Assembly (NCBI RefSeq): GCF_000003605.2
Contig: NW_003121914.1
Coordinates: 131,544-155,207 of the forward strand
From: Saccoglossus kowalevskii
Lineage: Eukaryota; Hemichordata; Enteropneusta; Harrimaniidae
Reading direction: 5' to 3'
Length of the DNA stretch: 23,664 nt
The translations under genes were made by a program, and so were the position numbers. The notes beneath the pieces are model-generated. The model saw only the letters and a program-made list of their open reading frames with translations. It ran no database searches and was not told the origin of the DNA. This document shows positions 21,701 to 23,664 of this stretch, piece after piece (the first letter of the stretch is position 1; the number at the start of each line of letters is the position of its first letter).

Positions 21701-22795
21701 CATAACGTCTTGGAGGATTATACCTGGAGACGATTTAGAAGGGGTTGTGATATTGACAATGTTATTGTTTCGTCAAGTGGACGGTGGATTTTTAGTTGTG
21801 TCTTCGAGTGACATTAATATAAGGGAAAATGTTTCAGGCGAACTTGTAATCCAAATTGGAAATGAAGATAGGATACCATGTAAAGAGGGCGATATTATCG
21901 GTAAGTGAATTGTATCTTCACACATATATATATACAGTATCATTGGATGCCGTACATGTATGCACATTTTCGATTGTGTTTTGTTTTAGGGTGGTCGTGC
22001 AAAAACGGATGCCCGATGAAATCAGCGTATTTAGATAACTGTCCACATAGGCATACTCTTCTGAGAAGTTTGATATCATCACCAGAAGATGTGGAATTAG
22101 ATAGTGTCTTGTCGTTTGAGAATGCGCAAGTTTTAGGTGTCGCAACGGCTATTTCAGTGGGACTTCAGGCAGGTGAGTTTCATGTGATCAGCAGACAGAT
22201 CCCCGTCTGTAAAATACTGCCACATACATACTCCTGGCATTATTGACAACTGTGCAATTGTTTACATGTCTTATGGAAAGAATGGATTAAATACCCTACA
22301 ACTTCTAAAAAATCACATACTAATATGTAAACGTCAACCGATATACATAATTATCACAATAATACTCGAAGCGTATACCATATAACTACTTCATATAACT
22401 ACTTTCCTACCATCAGACGAAGCCTGTTGTAGAATATTAATTTATTATAAAAGGCACAGCTTGCACCATCTGTGTTTAACGCTAATTTGATTTAGATTGA
22501 AGTCTGCAAAGACGATGGTCAGCGGTCGTCTATAGTTTTTTTGCTGTTGTATACATTCCAGAATGTGCATTGACTGGGACTACATCAGGATGTGACGGAG
22601 TTAAGTTTTTGAATGATTCGTCTTGTATCGATTATCTATCTACTCCAAATCACCCCGAGATTTATGATGTTAACCTGAATTGTACCTGGATCTTAGAAGT
22701 GCCCGTCGAAGAGTATGTTATCCTTACAATAGAATACTTTGATGTTGGATCAAGCACTGACGGGATATGCACGGATTATCTCCAGATTATGGAAG
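15674..22795 (+). CDS. Mosaic extracellular protein: signal peptide-FN3x3-EGFx4-PAN-LDLa-CUB-unnamed module-CUB (3' incomplete)
   Basis: I joined 15 coding exons: 15674-15737, 15976-16263, 16561-16824, 17533-17820, 17927-18046, 18173-18298, 18701-18826, 19128-19244, 19564-19809, 19923-20048, 20136-20258, 20405-20559, 21492-21900, 21990-22172 and 22562-22795. They total 2869 bases, keep one frame without a stop for 956 codons, and every intron is GT-AG. Phases are all 1 except the intron after 20559 (phase 0), inside CUB1. Most modules match one exon exactly. Introns are 87-932 bases; those at 18299-18700, 18827-19127, 19245-19563 and 22173-22561 show nothing else of note. The product should enter the secretory pathway and act outside the cell or at its surface, in adhesion, matrix or ligand binding. 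Exact function and ortholog not recognised. The C-terminus lies beyond the window. Confidence 0.85.
15976..16263 (+). CDS. FN3 module 1 exon (residues 22-117)
   Basis: A fibronectin type III domain on one phase 1-1 exon of 288 bases. The B-strand tryptophan is in IQVGW (W47), the C-strand tyrosine in FDGYDI (Y57), and the E-F turn and F-strand signature GLIPDTQYNVKI (88-99) is typical. A possible N-glycosylation site is N37-S-S. The acceptor is a tandem: TTACAG before 15976 and TTTCAG before 15982. Both keep the frame; using the second drops residues V22-S23. The donor is GTATGT. Confidence 0.92.
16561..16824 (+). CDS. FN3 module 2 exon (residues 118-205)
   Basis: Single-exon FN3 domain of 264 bases, phase 1-1. 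Signature positions: ITITW (W139), FTGYRVIY (Y151) and VKITGLASATEYNITLV (175-191). Possible N-glycosylation sites at N147 (NFT) and N187 (NIT). The acceptor is CCGTAG and the donor is the consensus GTAAGT after ACAA. Confidence 0.92.
16825..17532. other. Intron between FN3-2 and FN3-3, with dispersed-repeat fragments
   Basis: This 708-base intron holds CCGGYG-type motifs: CACCGGCGTAA near 17070, ACGCCGGTGCAA near 17359, ACGCCGGTGTAA near 17411, and a degenerate GCCAGCGCAGGTTA near 17448. The segment GTGTTCACATCTGTTTT (17342-17358) followed by ACGCCGGTGCAA has a relative at 7336-7370. Also a short hairpin ACTGGTTATACCAGT near 17379. This suggests remnants of a mobile or dispersed repeat. Confidence 0.45.
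17533..17820 (+). CDS. FN3 module 3 exon (residues 206-301)
   Basis: Single-exon FN3 of 288 bases, phase 1-1, the same length as FN3-1. Signature positions: ISVSW (W227), VYHLSYW (Y237, Y241) and VQITNLQPLTEYTIEVTS (264-281). The acceptor ATAACAG has a weak pyrimidine tract, but the frame and domain boundary fix it. The donor is GTACGT. Confidence 0.92.
17927..18046 (+). CDS. EGF-like module 1 exon (residues 302-341)
   Basis: EGF domain of 40 residues on one phase 1-1 exon. Six cysteines at 306, 312, 318, 328, 330 and 339 in the usual 1-6 spacing, with CMNGATC and CSCTAGWHGEIC. It lacks the N-terminal D-x-D/N-E/Q calcium-binding motif. The acceptor ATTTTTTTCAG is strong. Confidence 0.93.
18173..18298 (+). 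CDS. EGF-like module 2 exon (residues 342-383)
   Basis: EGF domain, phase 1-1, six cysteines at 346, 351, 357, 370, 372 and 381. The loop between cysteines 3 and 4 is longer than in its neighbours (VQVTGTDGGEFE). The CFCLPSWSGTHC end is typical. No calcium-binding EGF signature. Confidence 0.93.
18701..18826 (+). CDS. EGF-like module 3 exon (residues 384-425)
   Basis: EGF domain, phase 1-1, cysteines at 392, 397, 403, 412, 414 and 423, with CLNGGTC and CQCLTGWTGDNC. A short linker (AELTVSGL) precedes it. The acceptor is a NAGNAG tandem (CTCAG-CAG): exon start 18701 or 18704, the latter losing only A384. The donor GTTAGT is weaker than its neighbours. Confidence 0.93.
19128..19244 (+). CDS. 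EGF-like module 4 exon (residues 426-464)
   Basis: EGF domain, phase 1-1, cysteines at 431, 436, 442, 451, 453 and 462 (CKNSAGC and CQCLDGWAGRQC). The usual N-G-G between cysteines 2 and 3 is N-S-A-G here. The donor is GTAATG. Confidence 0.93.
19564..19809 (+). CDS. PAN/apple module exon (residues 465-546)
   Basis: A PAN/apple-type domain on one phase 1-1 exon of 246 bases. The core shows four cysteines: TQDECMELC (C495, C499), FLCRSVNYA (C507) and RTCYLS (C519), the arrangement of the PAN_1 helix-plus-strand core, which is stabilised by two disulfides. Such domains bind protein or carbohydrate ligands. A possible N-glycosylation site is N501 (NNS). The open frame continues into the intron after the donor GTACGT at 19810 but loses family character there. 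Confidence 0.85.
19923..20048 (+). CDS. LDL-receptor class A module exon (residues 547-588)
   Basis: LDLa repeat, phase 1-1, six cysteines at 550, 557, 563, 570, 577 and 588. Typical FQCWNGNQC, CDAVSYDC and the calcium-site end DSSDEHDEIC (D582, E583). The spacing between the fourth and fifth cysteines (DAVSYD) is slightly longer than the common CDGxxDC. Too short to stand out as an open frame by itself; its frame differs from the open frame covering the preceding intron. Confidence 0.92.
20136..20258 (+). CDS. CUB module 1, first exon (residues 589-629)
   Basis: Start of a CUB domain: first cysteine C591, the loop NGWVTYPVQSEIYNSHASC with the YP..Y pattern, and CTWVI (C621, W623). Acceptor TTATGTAG; donor GTTTGT is weak. 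Short, but its phase links LDLa to the following exon exactly. Confidence 0.88.
20405..20559 (+). CDS. CUB module 1, second exon (residues 630-681)
   Basis: The middle of CUB1: CIFDYVEVWDG (C652, D655) and LKYCSSQIP (C673). An extra cysteine, C645, in EMEGCLSSKDGC may be unpaired or form an additional bridge. E643 and D655 occupy the places of calcium-site acids in calcium-binding CUBs. The exon enters in phase 1 and ends in phase 0, the only non-phase-1 junction in the gene. Confidence 0.9.
20560..21491. other. Longest intron (932 bases), inside CUB1
   Basis: AT-rich, begins GTAAAT and ends TTGCAG. Contains only short open frames (20794-20991, 21090-21302) with no domain character. Because CUB1 continues without loss across the splice (PPMK joined to IYISTTNE), no exon is missing here. 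Confidence 0.7.
21492..21900 (+). CDS. End of CUB1 fused to first part of an unnamed module (residues 682-817)
   Basis: The largest exon (409 bases). Residues 682-711 finish CUB1: the strand VTVNFVSDF with D697 at a calcium-site position, then HGFNIYYEI, the usual CUB end. Residues from about 713 form another module: ACPRTFGYDLG, a PCSGYITSW turn (C748, W755), LLFRQVDGGFLVV (772-784), and EDRIPCKEGDII at the end. It reads as alternating beta strands. I recall similar GDVIGW modules in uncharacterised invertebrate extracellular proteins but cannot name a family. The donor GTAAGT splits the GDIIGW motif. Confidence 0.88.
21990..22172 (+). CDS. Second part of the unnamed module (residues 818-878)
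   Basis: Begins with GWSCKNGC, completing GDIIGW (814-819), then a cysteine cluster (C821, C825, C835) and a regular stretch ending VLGVATAISVGLQA, which looks like the last beta strands of the same fold. Phase 1 at both ends, acceptor TTGTTTTAG, donor GTGAGT. The module with CUB1 spans 20136-22172 and is phase 1 at both ends as a block. Confidence 0.85.
22379..22404. repeat. 13-bp perfect tandem duplication in intron
   Basis: CATATAACTACTT occurs twice in direct succession (22379-22391 and 22392-22404). Confidence 0.85.
22562..22795 (+). CDS. CUB module 2, first exon (residues 879-956, incomplete)
   Basis: Starts phase 1 after ATTCCAG. Clear CUB pattern: YLSTPNHPEIYDVNLNCTWILEV (C919, W921), VILTIEYFDVG, CTDYLQIMEG (C948, D950). 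The position normally holding the calcium-site glutamate after FDV is glycine (G941), so this CUB probably lacks a full calcium site. Extra cysteines C880, C889 and C900 precede the core. The donor GTACGC at 22796 interrupts the EG motif; without splicing the frame stops at TAG 22822-22824, about 30 residues short of a full CUB. The rest must lie beyond the window. Possible N-glycosylation at N918 (NCT). Confidence 0.85.
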
Positions 22796-23664
22796 GTACG
22801 CCGTCAATTATTGCATACTACTAGACGAAATCTCGCGAGTTGCCCGAAAGACGCGCACCGAACGTCTGCTTCAAAAATCGAACGAATAGATTTTGAACGC
22901 GAATTTCTTCATTTCGTAGCTCACATCAAAAGACCGATCTTTGACAGGAAAATATTGCGTTTGAATTCCATTACTTCATCGAAATTGACCGTCATCACGT
23001 GTGTACAACACATAAACCATAGAAATATCCCCAAAATACTTTCGCGTTTGTCGAATCCCACGCGATGTTTGTCGCCACTACGACGTTATGACCTTTGTTT
23101 GTCCTGTTTTTACGTTCGATTTCACGTGATCTCGCAGTGAAAGAAAATGGTCTATTACATGTTGCCAGGAACATTAAGGTAGATGCCTAGTCATGATTTC
23201 AAAAACCCACAATTTATTCATTTTTTAATATATTGTACTTCCGGGCAATATAAGAATATTGACTTTGAAAAAAATTTGGGTCACCAGGTTAATTTTCGAG
23301 AAAATCATGGTTGTATTTTAGTGAATAGTGGCCATTTTGGCAGTATTATAGTGCTTTTACTATAGGTTCCTATGGCAGAGATATTATGCCATATCTCAAA
23401 TTGTAGGCTGGTGACATAGGCTGCAAAAATAATACATTGTTAATAATGGCCTTCTTTTTGTTTTCCAGAATTTTTTCAAAAATCTGGGTTTTAAAAAGTG
23501 TTGAAAAATGCAATTTTTGTTTAACATTGCGCTCTATGGAATTGTTCTAAAAATAGCTATTTTTGAAAAAAATTAGGACAAGTTTCTCAAAATACGTCAC
23601 TGTAACACACAATAGAATGCTATTTTATGGTGCCATGGGACAATAGCTCCATGATTTTACATAC
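22796..23664. other. Presumed intron after CUB2a, with two sequence zones
   Basis: Begins with the donor GTACGC. 22820-23135 is unusually CpG-rich for this locus (CTCGCGAG, GACGCGCACCG, GAACGCG, ACGCGATG), while 23150-23664 is AT-rich with many A/T homopolymer runs. Neither zone shows a CUB continuation or another domain. The open frames across it (22739-23140, 23183-23365) have no family character. Part may be an inserted repeat; no ends were defined. Confidence 0.45.

Noticed and set aside
22739-23140. Open frame of 133 codons overlapping CUB2 in another frame
   Set aside because: It starts inside the CUB2 exon out of frame and runs through the CpG-rich patch; no domain signature.

Overview
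The window looks like genomic DNA of an invertebrate animal. It is AT-rich and holds a 50-base assembly gap. Its one clear gene is cut into many short exons by GT-AG introns of about 90 to 930 bases, and that gene encodes a mosaic of animal extracellular modules. FN3, EGF, PAN/apple, LDLa and CUB modules in one chain, followed by a CUB-linked module with a GDIIGW motif, fit a non-vertebrate deuterostome (hemichordate or lancelet) or a lophotrochozoan best. That placement is inference; no species-specific marker was seen.

Layout, + strand. Positions 1-171 are the last coding bases of an upstream gene whose body lies outside the window; its 3' UTR ends at twin AATAAA signals near 285-297. From about 300 to 15641 no protein-coding gene is convincing. 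This stretch holds a TGAC-type microsatellite (2482-2575), a fold-back element of about 1.05 kb (arms 2645-2911 and 3424-3696), a GC-box/CCAAT composite (4074-4094), a 31-bp tandem duplication (6129-6190), a promoter-like CCAAT pair followed by a strong splice donor (8149-8386), a cluster of CCAAT boxes (9608-9745), a 19-bp minisatellite with 38-bp higher-order structure (9852-10191) and the assembly gap (11098-11147).

From 15642 to the right edge runs one multi-exon gene. I assembled 15 coding exons (15674-22795) that stay in a single frame for 956 codons. Predicted order: signal peptide, FN3 x3, EGF x4, PAN/apple, LDLa, CUB, a module of about 165 residues that I cannot name, then the start of a second CUB. 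All but one of the 14 introns are phase 1, so nearly every module sits on its own symmetric 1-1 exon, the classic signature of exon shuffling. The product should be a secreted or membrane-anchored adhesion, matrix or receptor-type protein. The window stops inside the second CUB, so the C-terminus, including any transmembrane segment, is not visible.

The most interesting items are the unnamed CUB-linked module, the linked CUB-plus-module block that behaves as one shuffling unit, two tandem splice acceptors that would give in-frame isoforms, and several non-coding structures: the fold-back element, the minisatellite and an excess of full TGACGTCA sites.
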